DNA of 37,668 nt from Selaginella moellendorffii (GCF_000143415.4 NW_003314269.1:1313639-1351306), one strand, 5' to 3'; shown: positions 1 through 11,034, numbered from the stretch's first letter. The notes: a model not told the origin generated them from the sequence alone. Translations and numbers: made by a program.

Positions 1-266
1 AGGAGTTCCCAACATTAACAAGTGCAAGTCAATGAATGAGTTTATCTAACCAAGTTAAGTATGCTTGACTAATAGCACTTAGGAATTCTATCCTTATGCT
101 CATTTAGTCAAGTGCACACGTGAAGACCAATTTCTCAACTAGCTTAAGCAGAGACTAATAACAAGTCTAGCAATACTAACTTTCTGTCATTGTGGCAGTA
201 AGGAAAGAATATCCGAAAGGATTGGCCAACAGGTAACTTTCAATACCTAAAATCCTATTCGCGACA
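1..266 (-). repeat. 3' LTR of LARD copy A, first 266 bp
   Basis: The minus strand starts TGTCGCGAATAGG at 266 and matches the first part of the LTR at 24622 (TGTCGCGCATGTGACTTCGG) with many transitions. The window ends before the other roughly 880 bp of the LTR. Confidence 0.85.
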
Positions 267-288
267 CTCTCCCCCCCCCCCCCCCCCC
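267..288 (-). other. Polypurine tract of LARD copy A, expanded to G18
   Basis: On the plus strand this reads CTCT followed by 18 C; on the element strand it is an 18-G run then AGAG, directly next to the LTR start at 266. Copy C has only seven G at the same place (30765-30771). The run length may be real slippage or an assembly effect. Confidence 0.8.
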
Positions 289-3200
289 TAGGGAAAAAGG
301 ATGTCCTCATCAATGCACACTCCAGTCTAGACCACCGCCAAGGAAACAACTCTAGAAAAAGTTCATGGTGATCACACTATGTGAGAAATGCACTAACTTA
401 AAATGAATTAGGAGGCAACTTCTTTGTCTAACGCAAATGCACTACCAACTCAGACACCATCTAATCATCATTGACAAGGAAATGACCAACAAAGTTAGCC
501 ACCCTTGCTACTCTGGGTGTCACCCAACCTACAAAAGTGTGATACGCCCCTGCCTGCAAGGATATAGAGAGAGAAGCCAAAGGTCCCAACCCTCATGAGC
601 AAAGAAACCAAACCCATTGGTAAGGTTTAGATATACTACTGTAAACAAGTAGTTAGAGTTGTTTACATGGTTGCGCCCTTTTTACGGAATAAAGAACATT
701 GATAAAAAAGCAGGTTATATGACCAGTCGACAGTAGCTATCCCATGACTAAAGATTTCACAATGCAGACAAAATGCCAAAGCCAATTTGCCTATACTGAC
801 CCAAACTCAAAGATCTATAGATAAACAATATCAAAGTCATAGACAATGATATCTTAGAGACTTAATTATTAGTGATTAAATCTTATATTAGAACTCAAAA
901 CTATTCTAAGTAAGTTATCATTTGATAAACCAGTATTAGAGTACAGGAACCACCAATATTATCATATTTAAAAAACATAGGATTCACCATCCAACAAAAT
1001 TCAAGAGCAAGTGTATCATTAAAAAAGCTCAATAAAAAAACTTAACTACCGAAAATTGTAGATAGCATGCTAAACAACTTATAAAAGACAACTCAAAGAA
1101 CACAAAGTATCACCAACCAACAAACAGAATGCTCGCGAATGTATCACCCGAATGAAAGAACATCCAAATCTATTAAAACTAACTTGAGCAATAATCAACA
1201 AAACATAATGAATGCGGTAAGACTAACAAACACTCATTCATGCCATTATCATACTAGCCAATTGAAATAGATCTTAGTTAACAATACAAAGGAACTCAAG
1301 TTTCTTAAGCAAGTATCAGCAACATCCTATCGATATCTTAAACCCAAGAGGCTAATTCAGAGCAAACCACAAAGAACATATGGTATTGCGAAAAGCTATA
1401 AGTCATCAAAGAAAATAATTAACTATCATGAAAGATAATCAATCATCCCCTCAAAAGAGAAATGCAGAGTCATCGTTAAAAAAAGAATCCACTATCCCAA
1501 AGAACAGCAAATTATTCTGTATTAAAAAAAATCAAGCAAAATCCTTTGATAAGGATAATCAACTATCCTAGATGATAATCAATCATCACCAATGATTGCT
1601 AAATGCAAAAGTTAACTTGAACATCGAAGCTAATGAGCCAAAAATGCCTTCCCCAACAACTTTTAACAAATTGACCATAAACATGAAAACTCAAGGAATC
1701 AAAAGCTTGAAAAAGTCTATAGCCAAGTCTTGCCTAATAATGATCATGAATCTCACATGAACTAACTTCAATGTTAAAGAAGAAATCATAGTATAACCCA
1801 CAACATCCTCCTCAATATATCCATAAGCTAAACTTCATAATGTAAAGCTAATGAAGAGCATATCTGCATCAATCCAAAAACTAAGCACAATGAAGCTACG
1901 CTCAATAAGTGATCACTAAACGATCCTTCATGAATCCATTTATAGCAAGATATAACTCACTTCATAACAAACATAAGAAGAATTATTAATGATTGATATA
2001 TCCCAACTCAAATCCAATAAAAACTCAATCACTTCAATATCAATCACTAACTCTTTCACTTGTAGGTTAGCATAGTCCACGACAAAATCACTTTTCAAGG
2101 AAAAGCCAAAGCTTAATCTCTACTAAGCAATTTCATCTAGAACACAATTAACTCAAATTTGCCACTTAGCTCGTTTGAATATCACATAGTTGCTAACTAG
2201 CAAATACATGAATGCCAATAATACAAAACCAAAACCAAATCATCAACACTATCTTTATTGAGACTAATGAAAATAATATCAATCCTACGAAGAGACATTT
2301 CATTTCACTCAAATTTCAACATCAATAATGTCAATGACAAAGCATTATTTCAATGTTATCAACACCAGAACAAAACTAGAAGAAAGCAAGAGTGAATCAT
2401 CACTCAAGGCTCTTTAGCAAACAAATTAACCAAAATTGAAGATACCTTATTCAGTATTCGATACCAATCCTTCAACAAAACTTAGTTATAGATAACACAT
2501 CATCAAGGAATGATTCACCACATCCAAGACTTAATAAAATCTAACACTATAAACTAAACTCAACCAAATGATATTGACAAAGGTAGAGTTGACATGCCAA
2601 CATGGAAAACCCATGCAAGCTCATGACACAATCCTCTATAACACCATTCAATAAAGCAAATCCATCACTGATAAATCTTCATCGAGTGAAGCAAGTGTCA
2701 ACAGTCTTTGACAAAGTCTACAAGCAATCACTAATCGCAAAGCAACTAACAATCACTTTTCAACTTGCCTTCACAAGAACTAAACACTAAACTCACGCCA
2801 TCGAGTTCTATACTTGTCCAACATGAACATAATACCCCAGGTACGAGATAAAGGTTTATGGATAAGCATAAACTAAATGACCATTCAAATTCAACTCAAC
2901 CACAATAAGCCCACTAATGCATTTAACCAATAGCTCTAAGCATGTCTTGAAGAGGCTAGCTATGCATGATCAACCCTCAGTCAAAACTAAAGTGAAGTCC
3001 ATGAGATGGACTTATATCGGTACACAACCTCCTCATAGACAAAGCTATAGTACGGGTACCAATATCTTAACTGCAAATAATTAAGTTGGACATCATTATC
3101 CTCAGCCAAGGCACAAGGCTATCAAGACTAAGTCAAGATCAATGAGAGCTCACTACTCTCATAGAGTCTTAGCAAAATGTAAGGTGCAACTTGCCACCAA

Positions 3201-5225
3201 GCATAATGGTAAAAAAAAAGCACAAAGGTCACCTTTCTAGAAAAGCACAATAGACATTTTTTTATACCAACCCTAAACTCTATCCAACTCAATTACTTTA
3301 GCCCCAAAAGTCAGCATTTCTTTTAGGTTGCATCATACAAACTACCTACTAAGATTTAAACCAACCCAAGTCAATTCCAACCCCTTCATTAGTTTGTATT
3401 AGCTTATGAAAATGGAATGGTTTTCGAGCAAAATGATCAATAGATCAGCTATTGGATAAGTCTAAGAAAATTTGTAAAAATTTTTCCATTATAGAGAAAG
3501 AATGACTCTCAGTCTAGAAACACAAACTTTCAACACTTAATCAACTTCCTCCTACTAACAACTTTACATAGATTTACCTCAACACAAATTCTCATGATCA
3601 AACAATATGCTTAAGTATCGAATATCATGCCTATATTTCCAATATTCAACACCAACATCCATAAAATGCAAAATGAACATCTAAGCTTGATCACGAAAAC
3701 CATATCTTCAGATATCCATATTGCACTAACACCCTTCTTCAATAATTTTCAAGAACTAATGTGAAGCCAAAATACTAACAAGAAAAATGACATGAAAAAT
3801 CAAGTTCCAAGGAAAAACTTTTTATCACTTGAAATAACAATGCCACTTCCACTAACACTAATGCTAGTGATGTCAATACTTCAACTACACATTTTCTCTA
3901 TCCAATAATCTACTCCAAGTGCTAATGGATAAACTAATAAGCCATAACAAATGAATGTTATAACCCTTTCCAACACCACATGGGCAAACTCTCATGGAAA
4001 CAAAGTACCAACTTAAGCTTAGTATAATGGACTGCCATTGAGAATCCAGTCAAGGTTACTTTAATGTTATTATATGTAAGTAGACTAGCTTCTCCATTAA
4101 CCACTTTGGGGTTGATCATCATTTACCCAAACAACTTCATAAATACATTGCTCATTATCACATGGATATGATATAAAAATCACAATGTCTTGATCATCAA
4201 TCAAGCAACACCATGAGCAATGTCAATGTCATTATTTCAAAGGTGTATATAAATATCAAGTGCCAACTCAATTTGACAAAATGCAACATAAATGCCACAC
4301 TCCATTGATAGAGATTTACAACACCCAACACCACTAACTTTTGTTCATAACATGGACAAGCTCATGCCACTCTCTTTCTGACTAAACTCAAAATTAATCC
4401 AACATCAAGCTACTTAAGGAGCAATAACAAGGTTCTCCAGAAAAAAATTGAGCACTGTAACTCAAATCTTCAATAACAAACTTAGACAAAATGGTTTAGC
4501 ACTTCACCACTATCCATCCCATGACTCACTATTTATAAGACTATCATTTCTAACATGCATCAAGGTAGAGACTCTTGATTGCATGATGTGAATACAAGCA
4601 ATAAGTCAACACCTCGTTGCAAATCATCTCTCCAAGAAAAGAAGATGATTTACGTATTTGATCTTTTGTCCCTAACGACTCTCTTTTCAATCTCATTTTT
4701 TACCAAACTTTAAGTTTGCTTTCGCACTGCCTTTAGTCCAATCCAAGAAAAGTTTATGAGAGAGCATGGCAATGATTACTTGAACCAATAGACTAATCCC
4801 TATAGTCTTGATTGATCCACTTATAATCATGCCTAGGAAGGATTCACTAGTGCCATGCTAAACAATTATAGACTAGTCTATTTGCCACTCTTAGCAAACC
4901 TAGAGAAGGTTTACTTTCACCCACAGTACATGGAACAACTCATGGAACCACTGATGCTAACTCAAAGTGTAACCTTAAGTTGTTAATATGCCTTACTCAT
5001 GAACCCAAGTGTAAACTTGTGCAAAAGAATACACCTCAATCCCTCTTATGAGCCCAAGAGCAAGCTCACATTATTATGGTACAAAAAGGTAACCAAATCC
5101 ATACTCAAGGAATGAATGCGAAACCTTTGTACCCAAACATTTACCCACTCAAATCATCATTTTCATCTTTGTGTATGCAACGAGACTAGTTGCTCAATCT
5201 CATTGGATAGTACTTGCCAAGACTC

Positions 5226-5236
5226 ATCTAATACCA
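5226..5236 (-). other. Primer binding site of LARD copy A (initiator-Met tRNA type)
   Basis: The minus strand reads TGGTATTAGAT two bases inside the LTR end. Copy C has TGGTATCAGAG here, the common plant PBS complementary to the 3' end of initiator-Met tRNA. Copy A differs by transitions plus one other base. Confidence 0.75.
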
Positions 5237-5238
5237 AA

Positions 5239-5395
5239 TGTAGTGCACATGGTTTTTACCCTTTATCCTATGATGATTTACCATAGGATAACCATAGAAA
5301 CAGAATCTAAACCCTTTATATGCCACATATCCAAAGAATAGTGGTGTGGAATATGAGATTCAAGACCTTGGGCTACTGAATGAAAGAATGGTTCC
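5239..5395 (-). repeat. 5' LTR 3' end of LARD copy A (truncated)
   Basis: Reverse complement of the last part of the family LTR, including the hairpin TATCCTATGGT / ATCATAGGATA near its end. It stops near 5395 instead of continuing for the full 1.15 kb, where an oppositely oriented LTR fragment begins. Most of this LTR was therefore lost in a rearrangement. Confidence 0.75.
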
Positions 5396-5397
5396 AT

Positions 5398-5611
5398 CAT
5401 TCTTTGGCTTCATGCTTAGGAGTTTGGCACCATTCTTTCATTCAGTGGCCTAAGGCTTTGAATCTTGGGTTCCACACCATTGTCCTTTGGACACGTGGCA
5501 TGTGGCACATGGCATATAACATGTGGTATATGGAAGGTTTAAGTTCCACTTCCATGGTTATTCTATAGTAAATCACCATATGATAAAGGGTAAAAACCAC
5601 TGTGCGCAACA
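5398..5611 (+). repeat. Inverted second LTR 3'-end fragment
   Basis: Plus-strand match to 25553-25765 of the copy C LTR: TTCATGCTTAGGAGTTTGGC, then GGACACGTGGCAT, the degraded hairpin, and an end at GTGCGCAACA. It lies head-on to the LTR end at 5239-5395, so the two form an imperfect palindrome of about 370 bp. Its right edge is also the left edge of the next repeat. Confidence 0.75.
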
Positions 5612-6520
5612 AAGTTTCACAGTTTGGATTTTTGGATTTAGATAGAGTTTCTTTTTAAAGGGAGAATTTCCTCATTTTAATCTATATCATTGGGATTTTG
5701 GGAAGTTTGTTTTGCATCCACATCCCTCGCAGGTGTCCATTCCCTTGTTATCTCCCTTAGAGGAGATACTAGAGGTGGTGGCTCAATGGCATGAAGGGGC
5801 ATAAGATTCTCTTAAGCTATGTAATGTTTGTAGATGCATTACAAAAAGATAAATACCCTTATCTTCACTTGCCTTCTCTTGCCTATTTGTAAGGCAATAT
5901 GTTTTATTTCAGCTACAAATCTATTGTAAGCAAAATGAGTTATGTTTATTTGGATTCCAATCTCGATAGCTTCCATTAGGTGAACTATCTTGATGTCGGC
6001 ATTTTACATAACCATCCTCTTATCAATGATGGCACACAGCATCTTAAACCTCACATGATAATCAAAGTCTAGGTAGGTTTTGAGCTCATAAGCTCATAAC
6101 TTCTTAAACACAAGAAAAACATTGATTTGTCCCAAACTAACATTTTTTCATCTTTCAAATTTTGATTTAATCTATATTTCCAAGTAAATTCAACCAATAA
6201 AATACAAATATAAATATAGATCCGAACATTAAAAGAAATTTAAAAGCACTTTTGAAGCTTCACAATTGTAAAGCTTGTCTAGTGCATGTGATGGTTGATC
6301 TTAAGATCTTGATTTAATTTCTACATAAAAATGTAATAGATGTGCTTGCAAGTTAAATATACCTTTCCCCTATTCTCCCTCTGTATAAAATCTAAATAGG
6401 TACAAGATGGATTTTTGCGGATTCTAATGGTGTAGTTCGTACTTTTTAACGACTCAGTTACAACAACAAACTCCTTAGCCATAACAATAATATAGTTTAT
6501 CCTTGTGACCTTTTTATACC
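5611..6520 (-). repeat. Left arm of large inverted duplication (SWIM-bearing repeat)
   Basis: About 910 bp that match the reverse complement of 8324-9215 with only scattered substitutions and small indels. Shared landmarks include TTTGGATTTTTGGATTTA near the outer edge, GATACTAGAGGTGGTGGCTC, and TTTTTTCATCTTTCAAATTT. Similarity stops at about 6520 (TTTATCCTTGTGA). Both arms carry the same SWIM-like fragment, so this is a duplicated element in inverted orientation rather than ordinary terminal inverted repeats. Confidence 0.8.
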
Positions 6521-6545
6521 TTGTGACCTTTACATACCTCTCCAT
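6321..6545 (-). pseudogene. Degenerate SWIM zinc-finger fragment, transposase-like (left copy)
   Basis: A 74-codon minus-strand frame. Its second half reads like a SWIM zinc finger: AKEFVVVTES upstream, then NPSCTYLDF, about ten residues, then YLTCKHIYYIFM. The family pattern is CxCxnCxH; here the second Cys of the first pair is Tyr (CTY), while CKH is kept. SWIM domains of this spacing occur near the C-terminus of MULE/FAR1-type transposases and related plant proteins. The rest of such a protein is not recognisable nearby, and the frame is closed on both sides by stops. The same segment recurs on the plus strand at 8337-8515. The SWIM reading is moderately sure; the transposase origin is an inference. 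Confidence 0.5.
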
Positions 6546-7381
6546 TGAGTTTCATCCCTCAAAACTAGGTATAGACCAGTTTTTATATCTTCTCAACCAG
6601 CACAATCATTTTTGTTGAATTGACCATGACAGTATCCTTAATCATTAATAGGGGAGAAACCATATAATATGCAAAAACTTGTTTATATAAGTAGCTATAT
6701 TGAGAACAAATAGCCTCTATAATGTGATAAAATATAGAAAAATAACATCTCTTGGACTACCAACAAGTAGTCCCAGCATACTCAAGCTTACCCTTGAGGC
6801 AAACTAATAAGAAAGAGAAAAATATGAGAAATCTGAATCCCATAATATCTTTCACATATACAGATTGACATTAATATATGTATAATATACACATATACTG
6901 CCAATAATTTAGAAACTTCCATTGTGTGTGTCTTTCAAAGCATGTGTAACCTTTTTTGGTTTTTTTCTATCACATCATCTTGAGACCCTCAGATTCTTAA
7001 TCTCTACAAATGGATGAGATAGTTGCATTCTTGAATACGGAACTCCAGCTCCGAAAGATGCTGTGGAGGGGGTTCAATTTCTCATTTTGCCTTAGAGGAG
7101 AGTTAGTTTTCAGAGACAATAATAATTTAAAATTGATTTTTCTATGTCTAGTATAACATAGAATAAGATTAATCATTCTTAATAATTTTTCCATCTTAAA
7201 TGTTTTACTAACTAAGCTTGTAAAATTTAGTACTTAAAAAGTTATTATTTTTATTCCTAATAATAATTTTTTATTCTTAATTAAATAAAAATAAATTACT
7301 TCCTAGGATCAACCACTTGATAACATTGCACTTACACTAACAATTAATCTTTCTAAGAGCAAACATTGGAGTTGGAGAACT
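6521..7381. other. AT-rich spacer without recognisable gene
   Basis: No coding signal could be supported. It contains the minus-strand member (7138-7241) of a short repeat that recurs at 9477-9580, and otherwise AT-rich single-copy-looking DNA. Confidence 0.5.
7138..7241 (-). repeat. About 104-bp dispersed repeat, minus copy
   Basis: The reverse complement (TTTTACAAGCTTAGTTAGTA, then TTATTAAGAATGATTAATCT) matches 9477-9580 at about 90%. The two copies are inverted relative to each other, but their order does not fit the larger SWIM inverted repeat, so they form a separate repeat family. Confidence 0.7.
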
Positions 7382-7771
7382 TCCAAAGCAGGGAAAGGAA
7401 AAGTGTTCCTCTATGAAGCTACACTCTCCAACCTCACTAAATCTCTTGAGTAGTTATCAAAAGCTTTGGCTACACAAGGAACAAGGTTTGCTAGTATAGG
7501 TCCAAACTTAAACAAGCTTCAAGAGCAGGTTGGTAGAAGGACAACACTAGTAGTAGAGTCAATGTCTAAAATAGTGGAGGAAGTTGTTGTTGGAACTCCT
7601 ATAGAATCAAGTTATGAACCACTTGAGGATATGAGAACAGCCCATATGAAGCGTTGACAAACATTTGATGAACTTACCATCACTCCTTCCAATTCTCACT
7701 GTCTAGAGTCTGATTACCATTCTATCCATGACACCGGAGAAGAACCAAGGAACATGGAGTGGAGGAGGTGC
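7382..7771 (+). pseudogene. Broken reading frame of unknown function
   Basis: A single frame can be read for about 130 codons with two internal stops, TAG near 7451 and TGA near 7655. The middle part (7466-7654) has residues typical of a helical or coiled protein, such as GPNLNKLQEQVGRRT and VVESMSKIVEEVV, and the last part reads SNSHCLESDYHSIHDTGEE. I do not recognise a family. It sits in the spacer between the two SWIM-bearing arms and may be another part of the same decayed transposon, but nothing in the sequence proves this. Confidence 0.3.
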
Positions 7772-8037
7772 TAGTTATTACACAAGTAAATTCAGTGTTA
7801 AAGGTTAAGAAGGTTATATCTTGTAAGCTAGTTTCTTGTATCAACTGGGCAAATCGAAAAGTTAGTGCCAAGAGTAATGCATGTTGCTCTAGAATGATTG
7901 GGAGTCAAGATTAGTGTCTTGCATTTGTTCACTTAGGTTTGAGTTCTTTAATAATACCATATTTCTATGGTTGTTGAGATCTAGGGGTAAAGGGTTGTTA
8001 GTCAAGTTGGATTTACTGTTGTGGGACTAATGTTTTT

Positions 8038-8235
8038 CATATAAACCGAATCTACAACTCAATTATCTCAAAGCAAGATTCTGTGCCACAGAAGTGGCTA
8101 GTTGAGCAAAGCTACAATCTCTTGAAAAAAGATATTGAAAGTCTAGAGAGAGTAGGTTTTAAATTGAAGACTTCCTCAAATATTGTTGTTGATATTATTA
8201 TGCCACCAATGTCAACATTAGATTGGCATACATGA
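8038..8235 (+). pseudogene. Short unrecognised coding remnant beside SWIM fragment
   Basis: An open stretch of 65 codons without an ATG start, reading INRIYNSIISKQDSVPQKW, then LLKKDIESLERVGFKLK and ending STLDWHT before TGA. Its composition is protein-like, unlike most of this AT-rich DNA. It lies about 100 bp upstream of the plus-strand SWIM copy (8337-8515) and could be an upstream part of the same gene, interrupted by frameshifts. No family recognised. Confidence 0.3.
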
Positions 8236-8323
8236 CCAGTTAAAAATGAGAAGGCTATACAATATAGGCTTTCCATTTCAAAAGGTGCAAATCAAGCTAG
8301 CAAAGGCATTGAAGTGCACAATC

Positions 8324-9215
8324 ACAAGGATAAACTATATTAATGTTGTGGCTAAGGAGTTTATTGTTGTGACTGAGTCGTCAAAGGTATGAAGTACATT
8401 GTCAGAATCTACAAAAATCCATCTTGTACATATCTAGATTTTACACAGAGGTAGAACAATGTAAAGGTATATTTAACCTATAAGCACATTTATTACATTT
8501 TTATGCAGAAATCAAATCAAGATCCTAAGATCGACTATCATATCCACTAGGCAAGCCTTACAATTGTGGAGCTTCAAAAGTGTTTTTAGATTGCTTTTAG
8601 TGTTTGGATCTATATTTATATTTATATTTTATTGGTCAATTTTACTTGGAAATATAGATTAAATCAAAATTTGAAAGATGAAAAAATGTTGGTTTAGGAC
8701 AAACCAATGTTTTTCTTGTGTTTGAGAAGTCGTGAGCTCATGATCTCAAAACTTACCTAAGCTCCAACTATCTAGGCTTAAAGTGTTATGTGTTATCATT
8801 AACATGAGGATGGTTGTGCAAAATATTAACATCAAAATAGCTTGCCTAATAAAAGCTATTGAGACTAGAGTCCAAATAAACATAGCTCATTTTACTTATA
8901 ATAGATTTGTAGCCGAAATGAAGCATATTGCCTTACAAATAGGCAAGGGAAGGCAAGTGAAGATAGGGGTATTTATTGTTTTGCAGTGCATTTACGAACA
9001 TTACATAACTTAAGAAAATCCTATGCCTCTCCTTGCCATTGAGCCACCACCTCCAGTATCTCCTCTAAAGGAGATAACAAAGGAAGGGACACGTGCAAAG
9101 GATGTGGATGCGGAACAAACTTCTTAAAATCCCAATGATATGGATTAAAGTGAGAAACTTCTCCCTTCAAAAAGAAACTCCACATAAATCCAAAAATCCA
9201 AACTATGAAACCTTT
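8324..9215 (+). repeat. Right arm of large inverted duplication (SWIM-bearing repeat)
   Basis: Reverse-complement partner of 5611-6520. The arm ends near 9215 (AACTATGAAACCTTT), mirroring the left arm's outer edge AAAGTTTCACAGTTTGG at 5611. The spacer between the arms is about 1.8 kb. Confidence 0.8.
8337..8515 (+). pseudogene. Degenerate SWIM zinc-finger fragment (right copy)
   Basis: Reads INVVAKEFIVVTES, then, after a frame change near 8387, KNPSCTYLDFTQR, a stop, and VYLTYKHIYYIFM. It is the second copy of the minus-strand fragment at 6321-6545. Here the CKH cysteine is also lost (YKH), so neither copy can form the zinc site. The first lost cysteine (CTY) is shared by both copies, which suggests it was lost before the duplication; the YKH change came later. 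Confidence 0.5.
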
Positions 9216-9476
9216 AGAGTTTGTTTTGCAAAAATTCAATGGCCATATATGCCACAAAAAAACTGGACACAGTAAGTATGGTGATAAAATGCCACGCTTA
9301 AATCAGGAATAGTCATGACTCATTTATGTCTTTAGAGACGACCCTAAACCATTATGGACAATTAATAATTATTGTTCTCAGGCACCATCTATTCTTCCTA
9401 TACAAATTTCATTTTTTTTACTATTTTAATTTTAACTTAAATTTTTTTAATCTAATAATTTTAAAAATTATAATAA

Positions 9477-9580
9477 ATTTTTAAGTATTAAATTTTACAA
9501 GCTTAGTTAGTAAAACATTTAAAATGGAAAATTTATTAAGAATGATTAATCTTATTCTTTGTTATACTATACATAGAAAA
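9477..9580 (+). repeat. About 104-bp dispersed repeat, plus copy
   Basis: Partner of 7138-7241, about 90% identical after reverse complementing. Confidence 0.7.
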
Positions 9581-9804
9581 TATTTGTAAATATAAAGTAG
9601 CATATTAATGTGCCATCCTAACTTTTAATATACTACAAATATAAAAAGTAATAATGCTATAATGTATAATAAACTTTTAAAATAAAGGTTAAACCAGCTG
9701 AAATTAATATTTTATACATAATTAAAACTATTTTTATTATATTAATGTTTTAAAATTAATTGTGATATCCTTAATTTTAAAATAATATATGGTAGAGTTC
9801 TATT

Positions 9805-9808
9805 ATGT
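9805..9808. repeat. Target site duplication ATGT (left)
   Basis: ATGT directly precedes the 5' LTR and is repeated directly after the 3' LTR at 14782-14785. A 5-bp version does not match (TATGT against ATGTG). Confidence 0.75.
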
Positions 9809-9983
9809 TGTGAGGGCCAAGTGTACAGCTACGATGCCGTATATTAATATTAGCATAGTGGGATTTTGGTAGCCGTCGGATTGATTTCAATCTAGACCAC
9901 TCGCTCCTATATATAAGGTAGGGTTTTTGGGCTAATTGAGAGGCACATTTCTGTATTCCCTTTCCATATTCCATGCACTCACA
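9809..9983 (+). repeat. 5' LTR of the gypsy element
   Basis: 175 bp, TGTGAGGGCC to CATGCACTCACA. It contains a TATA-like TATATATAA at 9908-9916, followed by AGGGTTTTTGGG, a plausible promoter. Such a short LTR is at the low end for plant gypsy elements. Confidence 0.95.
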
Positions 9984-9984
9984 T

Positions 9985-10002
9985 TGGTGGAGGTGAGGGG
10001 CA
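9985..10002 (+). other. Probable primer binding site of the gypsy element
   Basis: TGGTGGAGGTGAGGGGCA starts one base after the LTR. PBSs start TGG because tRNAs end CCA. I cannot assign the tRNA; it is not the usual initiator-Met site (TGGTATCAGAG). Confidence 0.45.
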
Positions 10003-10040
10003 CCTTTGATTGTCCCTGGGGAGTGCTTGAATTTGGGATT

Positions 10041-10200
10041 TCGGTTTAGATCTAGCTTTTGCATCGTCTAGATCTAGCTTTTTCCATTTCCTTTCTTTTG
10101 TTCTTTCCTTTCAGGATTTTGGTTTAGATCTAACTTTTTGCATTGTCTAGATCTACCATTTCTTTCCAGCTTTTTGTCATTTCTCTTCTTTTGCTCTTTC
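10041..10200 (+). repeat. Tandem duplication in the gypsy 5' leader
   Basis: Two units of about 80 bp. Each has the core GGTTTAGATCTA-CTTTTTGCAT-GTCTAGATCTA followed by a T/C-rich run ending in CTTCTTTTG or similar. AGATCT occurs four times, twice per unit. The leader lies between the PBS and the gag start at 10217. Confidence 0.7.
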
Positions 10201-10216
10201 TTTTTCCTTCATCTTC

Positions 10217-11034
10217 ATGGCCGATCTGCAATCTCCTCCTTTGACTCTAGAGCAGCAGTTGGTTCAATTGCTTGATGCTATGTGCTTGCAATTGAACAAC
10301 CAAACTCAATTGATGGCGGCATTCATGGCACGTGGTCCAACTCCTCCTGCTCTTGGTGCCAATCCTCGCGTTCAGCCAGAGTTCTTTCGTGGAAATCCTG
10401 GGGATGATGTGTACCATTGGTTCAATCACTTCACGGTGATTGCCATATATCATTCTTGGGATGATGCTCGACGTTTGCGTGAGTTTCCCACATGTCTCCA
10501 AGGGACGGCGTTGCAGTGGTAAATGGATTGAGTGCGGCCACTCATGGGGATTGGAGTGTTTTTCTGGACGTCTTCAAACACGCCTTCGGATATGCCGACG
10601 ATTGTGACGATGCCTTCCAACAATTGCATCACCTTTGCTAAGGGCCATCTGAGTCAGTGATGCAATTTGGTGTTCATTTCCGAAGTCTTTTGCTTCGCGC
10701 GGAGCCTAATATATCGGAGCGGATCAAGCTAGGAATGTTGTGGCCAGCACTTCGTCAAGATCTTGTTGGCCTTGTGCATGCACTTACTCCTGCCACCCTT
10801 GACAATGCCCTTCACTTGACACAATGTTATGAGACGACGCCTCTTCCACTTCTCGCTACACATCCTTCAGCTCCACTTCCTATGAGTGATAGTCCTGTTC
10901 CAATGGAGGTTGATGCTGCTGCTACTTGAGTCCACGGACAAGGGCGTGGACGTGGTCGTAGCCGTGATGTTTGTTGTTGGGCGTGTGAAGTTGGTCATAC
11001 TTATCGGCATTGTCGACGCTTTCCGGATTGGTGA
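10217..11034 (+). pseudogene. gag of the gypsy element (broken)
   Basis: Starts at ATG in a good context (TTCATGGCC). The first 101 codons include a typical gag segment, FRGNPGDDVYHWFNHF, then LQGTALQW, before a TAA stop at 10520-10522. The frame shifts in the next 130 bp and resumes at 10657 (MMQFGVHFRSL, ERIKLGMLWPALRQDLV). A further TGA lies at 10927-10929. After an Arg/Gly-rich stretch (GQGRGRGRSRD) comes a zinc-knuckle-like CWACEVGHTYRHC at 10975-11013; its C-H spacing is one residue short of the standard CX2CX4HX4C, which suggests a small deletion. The product would be the nucleocapsid/coat protein of virus-like particles. The overall order and length fit a gypsy gag; the gene is not functional as it stands. 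Confidence 0.85.

Larger units (their letters stand above)
1..5395 (-). mobile_element. LARD-like non-coding LTR retrotransposon, copy A (truncated by window)
   Basis: Read on the minus strand, this stretch is collinear with the complete element at 24622-31931: a 5' LTR end (5395-5239), a PBS (5236-5226), about 4.97 kb of internal DNA (5238-267), a polypurine tract (288-267) and the start of the 3' LTR (266-1). Similarity is visible throughout; for example, the last 350 bp before the PPT look roughly 85% alike by eye. No reading frame longer than about 60 codons exists in the internal region. In the block matching 27820-28059, a one-base indel breaks the only sizeable frame of copy C, so the conservation is not at protein level. 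Copy A is older than C, with many transitions. Non-autonomous LTR elements of this build are called LARDs in plants. The element call is firm; the LARD label is an inference from the lack of genes. Confidence 0.85.
9216..9808. other. AT-rich spacer left of the gypsy element
   Basis: No gene is visible. Strongly AT-rich from 9400 on. It contains the plus-strand member of the 104-bp repeat and ends in the target duplication ATGT at 9805-9808. Confidence 0.5.

Noticed and set aside
9021-9257. Minus-strand 78-codon frame in the right SWIM-repeat arm
   Set aside because: The left arm matches this DNA but does not keep the frame open, and no family is recognised.
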